Shown here: positions 53,289-63,474 of the stretch, piece after piece
Numbering within the stretch: the first letter of the stretch is position 1
How the letters are laid out: each line of letters begins with the position of its first letter
Assembly (NCBI RefSeq): GCF_000153105.1
Contig: NZ_CH672377.1
Span: 1,126,724 to 1,190,723, forward strand
Origin: Blastopirellula marina DSM 3645
GTDB lineage: Bacteria; Planctomycetota; Planctomycetia; Pirellulales; Pirellulaceae
Reading direction: 5' to 3'
DNA: 64,000 nt
Notes under the pieces: model-generated
Told to the model about the DNA's origin: nothing
What the model saw: only the letters and a program-made list of their open reading frames with translations
Database searches by the model: none
Position numbers and translations under genes: made by a program

Positions 53289-54818
53289 ATCCCTGTGAGC
53301 TTCGGGACCGGACCGGACCGCTTCGTTTTTTTCTGGTGGGCTGGATCGATCGCTCAGGCGATAGGTCGGGTAGGACTGCGTTTTGCTGTCGTAGGTCGGA
53401 CTCACTTCGATCTCTCCGCTGGCGATCAGCCGATCCCAGGCGGCGGCGAATTTGGCGCCGTTGACTCCGCTGTGATCGCGGATTTTGGACTTGGTGGCCC
53501 GCGTTTCTTCGATGTTCGCTATGGTGACGCGGATCTTCGCGCGCAGACGCTGTTCCAGAGCTTGCGCTTCGCAGGCGACCGTTTCGACTACCAGCGAATC
53601 GACGTCGCGTAGCGTGACATTCCATCTTCTGCCGGTCGGATCTTCCAAGCGGCCCTCATTAATATCGACGCCCCATTCTCCGCCTTGACCAGCGTTACCG
53701 CCGAGGGTCAGGCGCAACCGATGTTGTCCGCTGCCAGGCAGATAATTTTGGCGACGCTGCACCAACATCCATTGCCGCGCGAAGTCGAGATGGTCGGTGA
53801 CGCCGGTTCCTTCCAACGTGCCTGACTTGATCGCTTTGCAGGACTGGCAACACAAAATCGGCGTTGCGCCAGCGTCCATGCAGCAGCGAACCAAGTCGCG
53901 CAGCTGCGCTGCCTGCGTTCGCTTGCCCGTCGACGTTAGCCGCAGCGTATCGATCACGACAACTTCTAACTGATGCTTTGAGATCCAATCGCGCAATTGA
54001 GGCAAGTTCGCTGGATCGGTCGAGTCATCGATCGAGAGCGCCCAGAACAAATTATCGAGCGGCTTCGACGCGGCGCCGTTCGCATCGCTCCATCGCCGCG
54101 CAAGATCGAATAGCGATTTTCGTTCAAGGGTGCTGCTGACGTAGCCGACGCGATACGCGCGCTGGACCGCAAACTGCCCCAAAAACTTCCCGCCGCTCGC
54201 AAACGCCGCGCACAGGTCGACGGTGATCGAGGTCTTCATGCTTTTGCTCGGCCCGACGATCACCGCCGGTTCGTTCTGCGCGAGCATGTTGGGTAACAGC
54301 CACTTGAGCGGCTGTTCTTCTTCGAGCAACTGCGCGGTGGTGAACTCTTGAAACGGGCTGCCGCCGGTCAGGTCGACTCGAACGATTTCTTCTTCACCGG
54401 GATTCACGGCAACAGCCTGCGATTCTTCCTGCGGCTCGCGAATGATCGCAGCGTATTGGTCCAAATGGGCGATCTCGCCGCCGCGATCCATGACTCCTTT
54501 CACCAATACCACCGCTTGTTTGAGGCCGTACCCCAAGGCTTGCAGCTCTTTGAACAGCCGCGGAAGGTCGCTGCACTGGTGGCCATTCGTTTGCAGTTGC
54601 AAGAATACGGAGTACAAATCGCGATGCTGCCGGAGTTTGAAATCGTCGACCGACAAGGGATCGTCGGCCAGTCGTTCTGGAAATAGCAGCACGCAGCCGA
54701 GCCACTGCGCTTCGGCCATGTCGACAGGCGTTAGATTACACCGAGGAGCATCATTTTTCGGCAGCCCGTACGTTGATTTTAACTGGGCAACGAGCTGATG
54801 CATTCTTGCGAGTCGCAT
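53253..54818 (-). CDS. AAA/RecA-like ATPase with DnaB-type N-terminal domain
   Basis: 521 residues, AAAGG before the ATG. Residues 30-135 resemble the DnaB helicase N-terminal domain (EAQWLGCVLLFPERL..., HLDQYAAIIRE). Residues 165-400 form a RecA-like/RepA-type (AAA_25) domain: P-loop VGPSKSMKTS, a GYVSSTLERKSLFDLARRW segment, Walker B VVVIDTLRL, and ILCCQSCKAI. The C-terminus (about 430-500) is helical, possibly a DNA-binding winged helix (SKIRDHSGVNGAKFAAAWDRLIASGEIEV). Such proteins are replication- or plasmid-associated ATPases. The gene is bracketed by two copies of a palindromic repeat, unlike any other gene here, suggesting a mobile or acquired cassette. Confidence 0.8.
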   Translation of the reverse strand: MRLARMHQLVAQLKSTYGLPKNDAPRCNLTPVDMAEAQWLGCVLLFPERLADDPLSVDDFKLRQHRDLYSVFLQLQTNGHQCSDLPRLFKELQALGYGLKQAVVLVKGVMDRGGEIAHLDQYAAIIREPQEESQAVAVNPGEEEIVRVDLTGGSPFQEFTTAQLLEEEQPLKWLLPNMLAQNEPAVIVGPSKSMKTSITVDLCAAFASGGKFLGQFAVQRAYRVGYVSSTLERKSLFDLARRWSDANGAASKPLDNLFWALSIDDSTDPANLPQLRDWISKHQLEVVVIDTLRLTSTGKRTQAAQLRDLVRCCMDAGATPILCCQSCKAIKSGTLEGTGVTDHLDFARQWMLVQRRQNYLPGSGQHRLRLTLGGNAGQGGEWGVDINEGRLEDPTGRRWNVTLRDVDSLVVETVACEAQALEQRLRAKIRVTIANIEETRATKSKIRDHSGVNGAKFAAAWDRLIASGEIEVSPTYDSKTQSYPTYRLSDRSSPPEKNEAVRSGPEAHRDVGSAVRTKGNA

Positions 54819-54859
54819 AGAAAAAGCCTTTCAGAAAAGCGCGTAGAAGAACTGCATTC

Positions 54860-54945
54860 GTAGGGCCCGCAGTGTGGAACAGCGGCAGCGTTTGCCGACT
54901 TTCCAGCAATCGCGCACATCCATTGGTCCGCTCGGTGGAACCTAC
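54860..54945. repeat. palindromic repeat element, right copy
   Basis: GTAGGGCCCGCAGTGTGGAAC at 54860-54880 and GGTCCGCTCGGTGGAACCTAC at 54925-54945, an inverted pair enclosing about 44 bases, mirrors the left copy at 53206-53288 in length and arm sequence. Together they flank the ATPase gene. Confidence 0.6.
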
Positions 54946-54993
54946 TTTTTGCAGTCGACGCCAAGTCCGTGCGCTTCGTCAAGAGACAATTTT

Positions 54994-55758
54994 TTAATGG
55001 ATCTCGCTTTTCTCAGAACGATCATCACCGCTCCGTTCGCTCCCGATCAGCACCAGCCGCAGCAGTGTCGAATCGAGAAAGAGCGACACGGACAGGATGC
55101 CGATTCCCGTCACCGTCACTCGGTCTACCTGGGCGATCTGCAGACACATGGCAAGCAGTAGCGCGACGCCGAGTGTGACAAACTGCGCAAGCAGATGTTG
55201 ATCGACTCGGCGCTGTGTTGCGATGATGATCACTGGAATGCTGGCGGTGGACAACGTCAGAAAGAGGAACGCGTTGGCTATGATGTCTCCGAAGAACGTT
55301 CCCCAGTCGTAGTTAGGGGTCACCAGTCGTCGCGTGACGAACGCTAGTCCCATCGAGACGATCAGGATCGAGAGTCCGGCGTCTTTCATACTGATTTGCA
55401 CCTTGTTCGGTCGCGATCCGTTCAACGCAAGCGCGATTCGCGACGCGTAGCCCCACACAAAGCATGCGGTCGCGATGGCGAACATCGCGGCAAAAAAATC
55501 GCTGGTCCAAGGTTGAATTGGACCATAGATCGCGATGATCGCCGTGCCGACGGAAACAATCCCCAAAGTGCGCACCGTCAGCGAACACCGGGCCATGCCT
55601 GCCCAGAGAGCAACAAGGCAAACCTTTTCGTGAACGAAAATCGATTCGCCATAAATCGCGCTGCCGAAAGTCGCGAACTGAACCACGTTCGCGGCGACGG
55701 CGATGCCGATCATCAAGCGATGAATGCTAGCGAGTTGCTTGGATGGACTGTCTGGCAT
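54994..55758 (-). CDS. multi-pass membrane protein of unknown function
   Basis: 254 residues from the ATG at 55758, five bases from AGGA; the frame stays open upstream to 55956. About seven hydrophobic segments in evenly spaced order (MIGIAVAANVVQFATFGSA, LTVRTLGIVSVGTAIIAIYG, FFAAMFAIATACFVWGYA, GLSILIVSMGLAFV, DIIANAFLFLTLSTASIPVIIIA, LGVALLLAMCLQIA, IGILSVSLFLDSTLLRLVLI). I do not recognise the family. It is divergent from the DUF6807 gene and next to the repeat-flanked ATPase. Confidence 0.7.
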   Translation of the reverse strand: MPDSPSKQLASIHRLMIGIAVAANVVQFATFGSAIYGESIFVHEKVCLVALWAGMARCSLTVRTLGIVSVGTAIIAIYGPIQPWTSDFFAAMFAIATACFVWGYASRIALALNGSRPNKVQISMKDAGLSILIVSMGLAFVTRRLVTPNYDWGTFFGDIIANAFLFLTLSTASIPVIIIATQRRVDQHLLAQFVTLGVALLLAMCLQIAQVDRVTVTGIGILSVSLFLDSTLLRLVLIGSERSGDDRSEKSEIH

Positions 55759-56040
55759 TGGGATCCTGGAATCGCTACGAGGGTCGACCGCGGCATTGAC
55801 GCGACGATCGCGTAAGAACCTACCATGGGCTAGCGTCGGTATCGCGACGACTCCAAAAGTGGCGAAATTCGGCCCTGGCTCGGCAATATCGTCTCCGCGA
55901 AACCTCCCCAACCATCGCAGCCCCTCCAATGGCGTGCCTTCTAACGGCAGGCGCACCTCCGCCCAGGTTGAACAAATCTTGCCTGCAACTTAACCTGGAA
56001 GAACTATCTCGCCCGCTCCCTCCCCCCGAAAGGTTGCAAG

Positions 56041-57279
56041 ATGTTTCGCACGCTGATTGCGTTGGCGCTGACCTTGCTCGTCTGCGACGCGGCCTTTGCC
56101 GCGAATCTGAAGCTGCAAATCACCGCGGCGGACCAAGCCGAAATCAATATCCCAGTCACCGTCGCGGTTCCTGCCGCGAACGCTGGCGACGCCCAGGTTG
56201 CGACCGTTTCGCTTTCGGACGGAACCAAGCTGACCGGTCAACTAACTGCGCCCCGGCTGTTGTCCAGTGCCGACGCCGCGAAAGAACGCGAGCTGACGTT
56301 TGTAGTACCGAAATTGGAAGCAGGCGCCAAGCTGACCGCGACGGTCGATTTTGGCGGCGGCGCCAGCGGCGAGCAATTCAGCTGGAAAGACGAACCCGGC
56401 AAGTCGCTGGATCTGCTTGACGGCGACAAGCCGGTGTTGCGCTATATGTATGAAACGCTCGACGACTCATCGGCAGAGCGTCGTCATGAAACTTTCAAGG
56501 TCTACCATCATGTCTTTGACATGGACGGCGAAAACCTGCTGACCAAAGGCCCCGGCGGACTTTTTCAGCATCATCGCGGCCTGTTCTACGGCTTCAATCG
56601 GATTAGCTATTCGGCCAACGGCAAACAGCAAAACGCCGACGTTTGGCATTGCAGCAAGGGGGAGTCGCAAGCCCATGTTCAAGTGCTGCATTCGGAAGCG
56701 GGTCCCGTCTTGGGCCGTCAACTGCTGCAAATTGAATGGCGCGGCCGCAACGGCGAAGCGTTCGCCGTAGAAGAGCGCGAACTGACCGTCTACCGCACGC
56801 CGGAAGGACGCCTGATCGAATTCGCGTCGCGACTTCACAGTAAAGTCGCTGACTTGAAGCTGGACGGCGATCCGCAGCACGCAGGCTTCCAGTTCCGCGC
56901 GACGCAGTTCGTGCCGGATAACACCGCGAAAAAGACGTTCTACATTCGCCCTGACGGCAAAGGAAAGCCCGGCAGTTTCCGTAATTGGCCCGGTCAAAAG
57001 GATCATGTCGATCTGCCGTGGAACGTGCTGGTGTTCGAAGCGTTCGACAAGACCTATTCGAGCTGCTATCTCGATCGTCCAACCAATCCCAAACCGGCTC
57101 GCTTCAGCGAACGGGACTACGGTCGCTTCGGGTCGTACTTTGCGACCGACGTCTCGCCAGAGCAGCCGCTGGACGTCAATTATCGGATCTATTTGACCGA
57201 AGGGGAGATCGCCCCCGCGACGATCGCCGAGTCGTACGCCAGCTTCAATCAACCACCGCAGGTATCGATCGTTGAATAA
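56041..57279 (+). CDS. DUF6807 (PmoA-like) family secreted protein
   Basis: 412 residues with a signal peptide (ALALTLLVCDAAFA/ANLK). The DUF6807 core has HHVFDMDGENLLTKGPGGLFQHHRGLFYGFNRI, VEERELTVYRTPEGRLIEFASRL, DPQHAGFQFRATQFV and a C-terminal beta-strand-rich domain. Common in planctomycete polysaccharide loci; function unknown but likely carbohydrate-associated. AAAGG precedes the ATG. Its stop overlaps the start of the following keto-disaccharide hydrolase-like gene by eight bases, so the two form an operon. Confidence 0.88.
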   Translation: MFRTLIALALTLLVCDAAFAANLKLQITAADQAEINIPVTVAVPAANAGDAQVATVSLSDGTKLTGQLTAPRLLSSADAAKERELTFVVPKLEAGAKLTATVDFGGGASGEQFSWKDEPGKSLDLLDGDKPVLRYMYETLDDSSAERRHETFKVYHHVFDMDGENLLTKGPGGLFQHHRGLFYGFNRISYSANGKQQNADVWHCSKGESQAHVQVLHSEAGPVLGRQLLQIEWRGRNGEAFAVEERELTVYRTPEGRLIEFASRLHSKVADLKLDGDPQHAGFQFRATQFVPDNTAKKTFYIRPDGKGKPGSFRNWPGQKDHVDLPWNVLVFEAFDKTYSSCYLDRPTNPKPARFSERDYGRFGSYFATDVSPEQPLDVNYRIYLTEGEIAPATIAESYASFNQPPQVSIVE

Positions 57280-58000
57280 AACCTTCGCGCGAAGGCAACT
57301 GGGCAAGTTTGCCTCGCGACTGCGCTGCTCGACGACTGCGATCGTCCTGTTGATGGCGACGGTCTGTTTGTCGACCCACGCAGACAATCTGCCGAAAATG
57401 ACGCATACGCGACTCTTCAATGAGCGCGACCTGCAAGGCTGGCGCCCCGCGGTCTGCTGTGACGCAAAACTGCTGACCGCACAGGATCGCGAAACGTTGG
57501 CCGATCTCGCGACCCAAGACATGGGCGTCCACTGGCAAGCGGCGTTCGGCATTTTGCAGTACGACGGAGCAGGCAAGCCAATCGAAACCGAGCGAACGTT
57601 CGGGCCGTGCCGGTTATCCTTCCAATGGAAGTGCGAGCCCTGCGCGTCGACGCAGATCGGTCTGCCCGGAGGCCGGAGCATCGCCATCGGTGACGCACAT
57701 AGCGATGGAGACGGCAGTCGCGCTTCGGGCGCGATCTATGATGGTTGCCGCCGAATCGTCAAGCCGACGCTCGGCGCCGATTCTCCGCGGGGCGAATGGA
57801 ATCAAATGATGATCTATGTGCGCCGCAATCAGATCGACGTCTGGCTCAATGGGCGTCGCGTGGCGATTTCGGACGAATTTTCGACCGAGTTGGAAGGCCC
57901 GATCAGGCTTGGAGGGGGCCCGGCGCCGCTTTATTTTCGCAATCTAGTGGTAGAGCCGCTGGATGACACGCCGAGTGCGCCAAATCCGTCGCTTCCCTAA
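57272..58000 (+). CDS. 3-keto-disaccharide hydrolase-like (DUF1080) secreted protein
   Basis: 242 residues from a TTG that overlaps the previous stop (GTTGAATAA). A signal segment (STTAIVLLMATVCLSTHA) precedes HTRLFNERDLQGWRP, the conserved start of the 3KD_hydrolase/DUF1080 jelly-roll domain, followed by FGPCRLSFQWKCEP and RGEWNQMMIYVRRNQIDVWLNGRRVAISDEF. Many planctomycete members bind or hydrolyse 3-keto-sugars; the N-terminal part here is shorter than usual. Translationally coupled to the DUF6807 gene. Confidence 0.82.
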   Translation: MNKTFARRQLGKFASRLRCSTTAIVLLMATVCLSTHADNLPKMTHTRLFNERDLQGWRPAVCCDAKLLTAQDRETLADLATQDMGVHWQAAFGILQYDGAGKPIETERTFGPCRLSFQWKCEPCASTQIGLPGGRSIAIGDAHSDGDGSRASGAIYDGCRRIVKPTLGADSPRGEWNQMMIYVRRNQIDVWLNGRRVAISDEFSTELEGPIRLGGGPAPLYFRNLVVEPLDDTPSAPNPSLP

Positions 58001-58094
58001 GGTTCGTTGACTACCCTAGAAAGCGCATCTAAAATCGGCTCCTTCCCCTTAGTTTACTACTCAGAGATGCTGCAATCTCGCGGAAAGACTGCCC

Positions 58095-60050
58095 ATGGCA
58101 AATGAATCGACCGGTCGCATCGACAATGTGATGCATGAAGCCCGTGTGTTCCCTCCTACCCCGGAATTCCAGGCCAAAGCCTCCATTAGCTCGCTGGAGC
58201 AGTACCAGCAAATGTGGGACGAAGCGAAAGCGAATCCCCCCGCATTTTGGGACAAAATCGCCAAGACCGAGCTTCACTGGTTTGAGCCGTACCGCAAAAC
58301 CTTGGAATGGAACGAACCGTTCGCCAAGTGGTTTGTCGACGGAAAAACGAACGCTTCGTACAACTGCCTGGACCGCCATTTGTCGACGTCGCGGCGTGAT
58401 AAGCCTGCGATCATCTGGGAAGGGGAACCTGGAGATACGCGTACGTTGACCTATGCCGAGCTCCACAGCGAAGTCTGCCGCTTCGCCAACGGGCTGAAGA
58501 AGCTGGGGATTCAACAAGGGGACGTCGTCTCGATCTACATGCCGATGACGCCGGAACTGGCGATCGCAATGCTGGCGTGTGCTCGGATCGGCGCGATTCA
58601 CTCGGTCATCTTCGCCGGATTCTCGGCCGAAGCGATCGCCGATCGCAATCAAGACGCCAGCGCTCGCGTGGTTCTTACTTCGGACGGCGCCTGGCGCCGC
58701 GGCAAAGAACTATCGCTGAAAGCGACGGTGGATGAGGCGCTCAAAAAGTCGCCGACCGTCGAGAAGTGCGTCGTATTGAAACGGGTCGGAAACGATGTCG
58801 AGATGCAGCCGGACCGCGACATTTGGTGGCACGACCTGATCGAATCGGTCAACGACGATTGCCCAGCGGAACCATTCGACAGCGAGACGGCGCTGTTCAT
58901 CCTGTACACCAGCGGATCAACCGGCAAACCGAAGGGGATCAAACATACGACGGCTGGCTACAACTTGTTCGCCAAGCAGACGTTTGAATGGGTCTTCGAT
59001 CACCGCGACGATGACATCTATTGGTGCACCGCCGACTGCGGCTGGATCACCGGTCACAGCTATGTCGTCTATGGGCCGTTGTCGGCAGGCGCAACGTGTT
59101 TGATGTACGAAGGCGCGCCGAATTTTCCGGATGAAGGCCGCTTCTGGAATCTGATCGAGAAGTACAAAGTCACGATCCTCTACACCGCACCGACCGCGAT
59201 TCGCGCCTTCATCAAATGGGGCGACGAGTGGGTCGACAAACATGACATCTCCAGCCTACGACTGCTGGGAACCGTCGGTGAAGGGATTAATCCGGAAGCC
59301 TGGATGTGGTACCACGAGAAGATCGGCGCTAGTCGCTGCCCGATCGTCGACACTTGGTGGCAAACCGAAACCGGCGGGATCATGATGTCTCCCCTGCCGG
59401 GCGCCATCCCCACCAAACCCGGCAGTTGCACCAAGCCGCTCCCCGGCGTCATCCCGGGGATCTTTGACGAAAACAACGAGCCCTGCGAGAAGAACCAAGG
59501 GGGCAAGCTCACCATCACGCACCCCTGGCCCGGCATGCTCCGCGGAATCTGGGGCGATGAGGCGCGCTACAAGCAACAGTATTGGAGCACCGTTCCTAAC
59601 TGTTACTTGGCAGGCGACAACGCTCGACTAGATGACGACGGCTATTACTGGATCATGGGCCGCATCGACGACGTGATCAACGTGTCAGGGCATCGACTCT
59701 CGACGATCGAAGTCGAAAGCGCTCTGATCACGCATCCGAACGTCGCTGAATCAGCGGTCGTCGGCCGTCCCCACGATATCAAAGGGCAAGCGATCGCCGC
59801 CTTTGTAACGCTACGTGACGCGGAGCCTTCGGACGAACTAAAAGCGGCGCTCAAGCTGCACGTGCGAAAAGAAATCGGCGCGCTGGCCGTGCCGGACGAC
59901 ATTCGCTTTACGGCGGTGCTGCCCAAGACCCGCAGCGGTAAGATCATGCGACGCTTGTTACGTGATATCGCATCGGGTAAAGAGTCGCTGGGAGACATGT
60001 CGACGTTGGAAGACGTCGCGTCCCTCTCGAAGCTGCAAGAAGAAGACTAA
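58095..60050 (+). CDS. acsA: acetate-CoA ligase
   Basis: 651 residues, the normal length. It activates acetate through an acetyl-adenylate to acetyl-CoA. Adenylate-forming motifs: [44 protein letters not shown] (about residues 412-422), [20 protein letters not shown], and the acetylatable Lys in [23 protein letters not shown] lies upstream of the ATG. Its stop overlaps the convergent methyltransferase stop by four bases. Confidence 0.96.
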   Translation: MANESTGRIDNVMHEARVFPPTPEFQAKASISSLEQYQQMWDEAKANPPAFWDKIAKTELHWFEPYRKTLEWNEPFAKWFVDGKTNASYNCLDRHLSTSRRDKPAIIWEGEPGDTRTLTYAELHSEVCRFANGLKKLGIQQGDVVSIYMPMTPELAIAMLACARIGAIHSVIFAGFSAEAIADRNQDASARVVLTSDGAWRRGKELSLKATVDEALKKSPTVEKCVVLKRVGNDVEMQPDRDIWWHDLIESVNDDCPAEPFDSETALFILYTSGSTGKPKGIKHTTAGYNLFAKQTFEWVFDHRDDDIYWCTADCGWITGHSYVVYGPLSAGATCLMYEGAPNFPDEGRFWNLIEKYKVTILYTAPTAIRAFIKWGDEWVDKHDISSLRLLGTVGEGINPEAWMWYHEKIGASRCPIVDTWWQTETGGIMMSPLPGAIPTKPGSCTKPLPGVIPGIFDENNEPCEKNQGGKLTITHPWPGMLRGIWGDEARYKQQYWSTVPNCYLAGDNARLDDDGYYWIMGRIDDVINVSGHRLSTIEVESALITHPNVAESAVVGRPHDIKGQAIAAFVTLRDAEPSDELKAALKLHVRKEIGALAVPDDIRFTAVLPKTRSGKIMRRLLRDIASGKESLGDMSTLEDVASLSKLQEED

Positions 60051-62281
60051 CCGAGCGTGCGGCCGTCGCGATCGACCATCGCGGCGGCCCAGCCGCCGCA
60101 GCTTTCTAACGCGGCGTCAATTTCGCGCCGCGTCTGAATCGTCAATTTCACCGCGGCGATGATCTGCCGATAGGTCGCCGCGTCCGCAGACGACAATCTC
60201 TGCCCGCGACGATCTTTCAGCCATTTCTCTAACACTTGATGAACGCCGAAGCGGGCTTTCCAAACGTCGAGACTCACCTCCGCGATCACCTGGTCCTTGG
60301 AAACGAAGATCTGGCCGTCGATGTATTTGGGAAAGCCGCGACCAATCTCGTAGTGCGCCGTATCTTCTTCGCACAACGACTTCCCCCGCAACAAATGCGC
60401 ATCAATCAGGCGCTGGCCAAGCCGCGTTAGCTGCTGGGCTAATGACCATGTCTGCGGAAAGAAGAGGCGCGGATATTCAATTCGCAACTGGTCGGCGTAT
60501 CGCTCTCGATAGCTGGTCGCATGGAACAGCGCGTACAGCAGCGCCGCAACGCACTGCGGCGCGATCGCACGCTTCGGGCCAGTGGGAACATCGGACCAAA
60601 CGGCCTGCCAGCGCTGCAGGTGAACTTCAAGTAGTTCATGGCGCAGGTTATTTTTCGCGGCAATCGCGAGCGGCAAAATCGATTCGTTCCCCCGATTATC
60701 ACTGCGCAGGACGCCGTCGAGCGTGATCGCGTCGGTCACGCCAAAATAGTTGCATTCTTGCCCGGTGGGCATCTGCCGCCGCACGATCAGCGCAATCGTC
60801 CCTGTTTCGTTAAGGGCGCCCATGATCTCGCGACGTGGCCAATCGATCATTTCCGGCGTCCAATAGATCCAGCGATAATCAAAGGGACGATAGAGCGCGC
60901 GTTGCGGTCGCTCGCGCCAATGTTCGTCGGCCCGCAATGAATCTCTAGCGGCGGCAAGTTTCCAAGAACGCGTCTCCCCAGCCGGATACTTGGCGCCGCG
61001 ACTGCGAGCAAAATAGTGAACCCGAATTTCGTCGTCTGTCAGTTGAACGTCGCGGAACTGTCCAATTCTCTCGAGCAGCGACTCTCGATCGGTGTCGATC
61101 ACAATCTTGTCGCGAGCCGTCACCACCGCCGATGCATATTTGGCGAAGAGTTCAAGGATCGGCAAGCCGCGCTCATATTCGCGGGTTCGCGTTTGGTCGC
61201 GCGCCATGAAAAAGTAATAAGGCGCCGACGGGGTGAGCTCGTCGGCCGCTATTTCTTCCAATGGCTCGCCAGCGAGTCGCGCGAGTTTCGTCGGGCGCGT
61301 TCCCCACAGATCGCCCCGGCGCACAGTCGCTAGTTCGGATGAGGCGCTGGTCTTGGTGAACAATCCGATTGCGACTCCTTGTTCGATGGCAAAGAGATTT
61401 TCGTCGGCAGGCTCAGTCTCGCTCTTCTCTCGTTTCTTGACGTTGCCATGCAGGTCGACCAGGTGGATCTGGTCAAAACCGCGGAGCAGCTCCCACCGCA
61501 TGCCGCGAAAGGTCGGATTGTCGAGATAGCCATGATTGGTCAGAAACGCCAGGATGCCGACGCCGCTACGGTCGAGATGCCGCTGAGCGAGTCGAAAAAA
61601 TTGGACGTAGTCGTCATGCAGCCACAATTTTTTCTCCCGTAGCGGCTCTCCGGCAACCTGGTAGTAGTTGCGTGAAGGATCGCCGGAACCGGTCATCAGC
61701 GATTTGATCCATTCTCCATGAAGCGCCGCCGCAGCCGAGTAGGGCGGATTGCCGACGATCACCGAAAAATGCTCGTCGGCAGACCAGGTGCTTTCCGCCA
61801 GCGCATCTCCAATGCGGATTTGAATCTCCTCCGCAGTGACGTCGGTCACGCCGGTCTCCGCCAACGTCTCAATCAAGCGTTGTTTGGCGTCCGCCGCCGC
61901 TTCGGGAAAGAGCTCACAACCGAACAATCGCGGCAGCACCGTGCAGTGAACAGCCGAAGGCCAGCTTGGTTCGTTTCCAGCGGATCGATAGTTTTGGTAG
62001 ATCTGGCGTACCGCCGCTTCCAAAAAAACGCCGTCGCCGCAAGCCGGGTCTAGGATCGACACCAGCGGGACATCGGTTCCCTTTCGCCGCGAATCGTCCG
62101 CTAAACCTAGCGGCAAACCCAATTGCGACTTTAAACCATGATCGACCGCTTGGATCATCGCCGCAGCGACTACTGGCGGCGTGTAATAGACGCCGTGTCG
62201 CCGACGGAGCGAATCGTCCGATTTTGCAAGACGCGATTCAAAATTTTCGGCCAGACCAGGCAAACCGCGACCAGCGTTCAT
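60047..62281 (-). CDS. orphan N6-adenine DNA methyltransferase (type ISP-like)
   Basis: 744 residues. The [20 protein letters not shown]-terminal signature, AdoMet motif [15 protein letters not shown], acidic motif II-like [12 protein letters not shown] and catalytic motif IV NPPY are typical of gamma-class N6-adenine methylases. The second half (about 330-700; [46 protein letters not shown]) resembles the type ISP/IIG target-recognition region. No nuclease or helicase domain is present, so it is a stand-alone methylase rather than a full restriction enzyme. ATGA overlap with the upstream gene shows translational coupling. Confidence 0.85.
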   Translation of the reverse strand: MNAGRGLPGLAENFESRLAKSDDSLRRRHGVYYTPPVVAAAMIQAVDHGLKSQLGLPLGLADDSRRKGTDVPLVSILDPACGDGVFLEAAVRQIYQNYRSAGNEPSWPSAVHCTVLPRLFGCELFPEAAADAKQRLIETLAETGVTDVTAEEIQIRIGDALAESTWSADEHFSVIVGNPPYSAAAALHGEWIKSLMTGSGDPSRNYYQVAGEPLREKKLWLHDDYVQFFRLAQRHLDRSGVGILAFLTNHGYLDNPTFRGMRWELLRGFDQIHLVDLHGNVKKREKSETEPADENLFAIEQGVAIGLFTKTSASSELATVRRGDLWGTRPTKLARLAGEPLEEIAADELTPSAPYYFFMARDQTRTREYERGLPILELFAKYASAVVTARDKIVIDTDRESLLERIGQFRDVQLTDDEIRVHYFARSRGAKYPAGETRSWKLAAARDSLRADEHWRERPQRALYRPFDYRWIYWTPEMIDWPRREIMGALNETGTIALIVRRQMPTGQECNYFGVTDAITLDGVLRSDNRGNESILPLAIAAKNNLRHELLEVHLQRWQAVWSDVPTGPKRAIAPQCVAALLYALFHATSYRERYADQLRIEYPRLFFPQTWSLAQQLTRLGQRLIDAHLLRGKSLCEEDTAHYEIGRGFPKYIDGQIFVSKDQVIAEVSLDVWKARFGVHQVLEKWLKDRRGQRLSSADAATYRQIIAAVKLTIQTRREIDAALESCGGWAAAMVDRDGRTLG

Positions 62282-63018
62282 TCCGCGTCGGGCTCGGTGG
62301 CCGCTTCTTTCGATTTTGGCGACGACCGGGAGGGCGAGATTTTCAAGTCGATAATGCGTCCCTCCTTGGCGAGCATGGCCCAGATGATTTTATCATCGTC
62401 ATCAAACTCGACCGTAATCTTACCGCTTCCCTTTTCACCCACAATGTCATAGACGAAAACGTCAGCCTCCTCTTCTTCGATGGAAGCCGACAAGTTCATG
62501 TCACAATGGATAATTCCGCCGATCTCGGTTTGAATCGTGGGATCGTCTTCGATCGCTTCCACCAGTTCCGGATCGAGCGAGAGATCCTGCAGATCCTCAG
62601 GATCAAACTCGAGATCCCATTGCTGGTCCCCCTTATGCAAGACGATTCTCTCGGGCCACTCCCCCTTTTCGTGAACGTGGAGCTGACCGCTACCCTTGTC
62701 GCCAGAAACGTCATACACAAAGACATCCTCATCGGCCGCCGCTATCGAAGCGGACCAGTTGATGCTGCTCGCAGAGACTTCGCCGATCTCGGCCTGAAAG
62801 GTTTCGTCTCCTTGAACCGCGGCGGCGATCTGATTCGCCTCCTCATTCATCGCCCACTGCATAAGTCCGCCGCAGCAGCCGCAGACTAGCAGAAAAGGCG
62901 CCATAACGGCAAAGAACACGCAACCGGAGACGCCAAAGATCCACCCAGCGCCCGAACTTTTCTTCGGGGGCCGCGTGGAGTAGTGATCCTCGGCCGAAAA
63001 TCGATCGTCGTTGCTCAT
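62278..63018 (-). CDS. membrane-anchored protein with tandem COA1-like repeats
   Basis: 246 residues from the ATG at 63018. A cytoplasmic N-terminus is followed by a hydrophobic segment (WIFGVSGCVFFAVMAPFLLVCGCCGGLM). The rest contains two copies of a domain of about 60-70 residues: copy A ETFQAEIGEVSASSINWSASI-x6-VFVYDVSGDKGSGQLHV, copy B PTIQTEIGGIIHCDMNLSASI-x6-VFVYDIVGEKGSGKITV. They resemble the COA1 cytochrome-oxidase-assembly fold, a tentative match. It overlaps the methyltransferase gene by four bases (ATGA) and lies downstream of the rRNA operon. Confidence 0.65.
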   Translation of the reverse strand: MSNDDRFSAEDHYSTRPPKKSSGAGWIFGVSGCVFFAVMAPFLLVCGCCGGLMQWAMNEEANQIAAAVQGDETFQAEIGEVSASSINWSASIAAADEDVFVYDVSGDKGSGQLHVHEKGEWPERIVLHKGDQQWDLEFDPEDLQDLSLDPELVEAIEDDPTIQTEIGGIIHCDMNLSASIEEEEADVFVYDIVGEKGSGKITVEFDDDDKIIWAMLAKEGRIIDLKISPSRSSPKSKEAATEPDAE

Positions 63019-63110
63019 ATCCAACACTCAACTCTGACGAAGTCGTTGTAATGCGAAGAGTATAGCGGGCAAGCGTTTGCGTCGCGAACCGAAATTCAGG
63101 CTAGGCGCAC

Positions 63111-63144
63111 AAAAAAAGCCCCAGCTGGTTAGAGCTGGGGCTTT
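63111..63144 (-). terminator. rRNA operon terminator
   Basis: 12-bp stem AAAGCCCCAGCT / AGCTGGGGCTTT with a 6-base loop, and on the minus strand a T7 run, about 15 bases after the 5S 3' end. Confidence 0.88.
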
Positions 63145-63159
63145 GTGGGTAGTAAAAAA

Positions 63160-63268
63160 ATCCGGCGATACCTACTTTCGCACTTGTGGTACTATCATCG
63201 GCTCGAAAAGCTTGACGGCTGTGTTCGGAATGGGAACAGGTATGACCTTTTCGATATGGTCACCGGAA
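63160..63268 (-). rRNA. rrf: 5S rRNA
   Basis: On the minus strand TCCGGTGACCATA begins and CGCCGGA ends the molecule, pairing as the terminal stem; internal CCATTCCGAACACAG and GTAGGTATCGCC are diagnostic 5S sequences. About 109 bases; exact ends are estimated. Confidence 0.92.
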
Positions 63269-63442
63269 AAGGCTTGCGTCAACGTGAGGGCTGACGCGAG
63301 CCTGATGACTCATGGCAAACGGCGGACCGTGTTGAGCGGTCCGCATCGTAGTGGCCATTTGTCGCAGGTCTGAAGCATTGAAGCTTCTTCGTTCTCGTTC
63401 AACGGATTGAACTTGGAACCTGCGGCAAAGTATTTGTATAGA

Positions 63443-63472
63443 GAATGCTTTTCTCGAGTGAAAAGCGTTGAA
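63443..63472 (-). other. rRNA spacer hairpin (processing stem)
   Basis: Within the 23S-5S spacer, AACGCTTTTC and GAAAAGCATT (minus strand) pair around a short loop immediately after the 23S 3' end; likely a processing signal. The 206-base spacer contains no tRNA. Confidence 0.4.
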
Positions 63473-63474
63473 TA

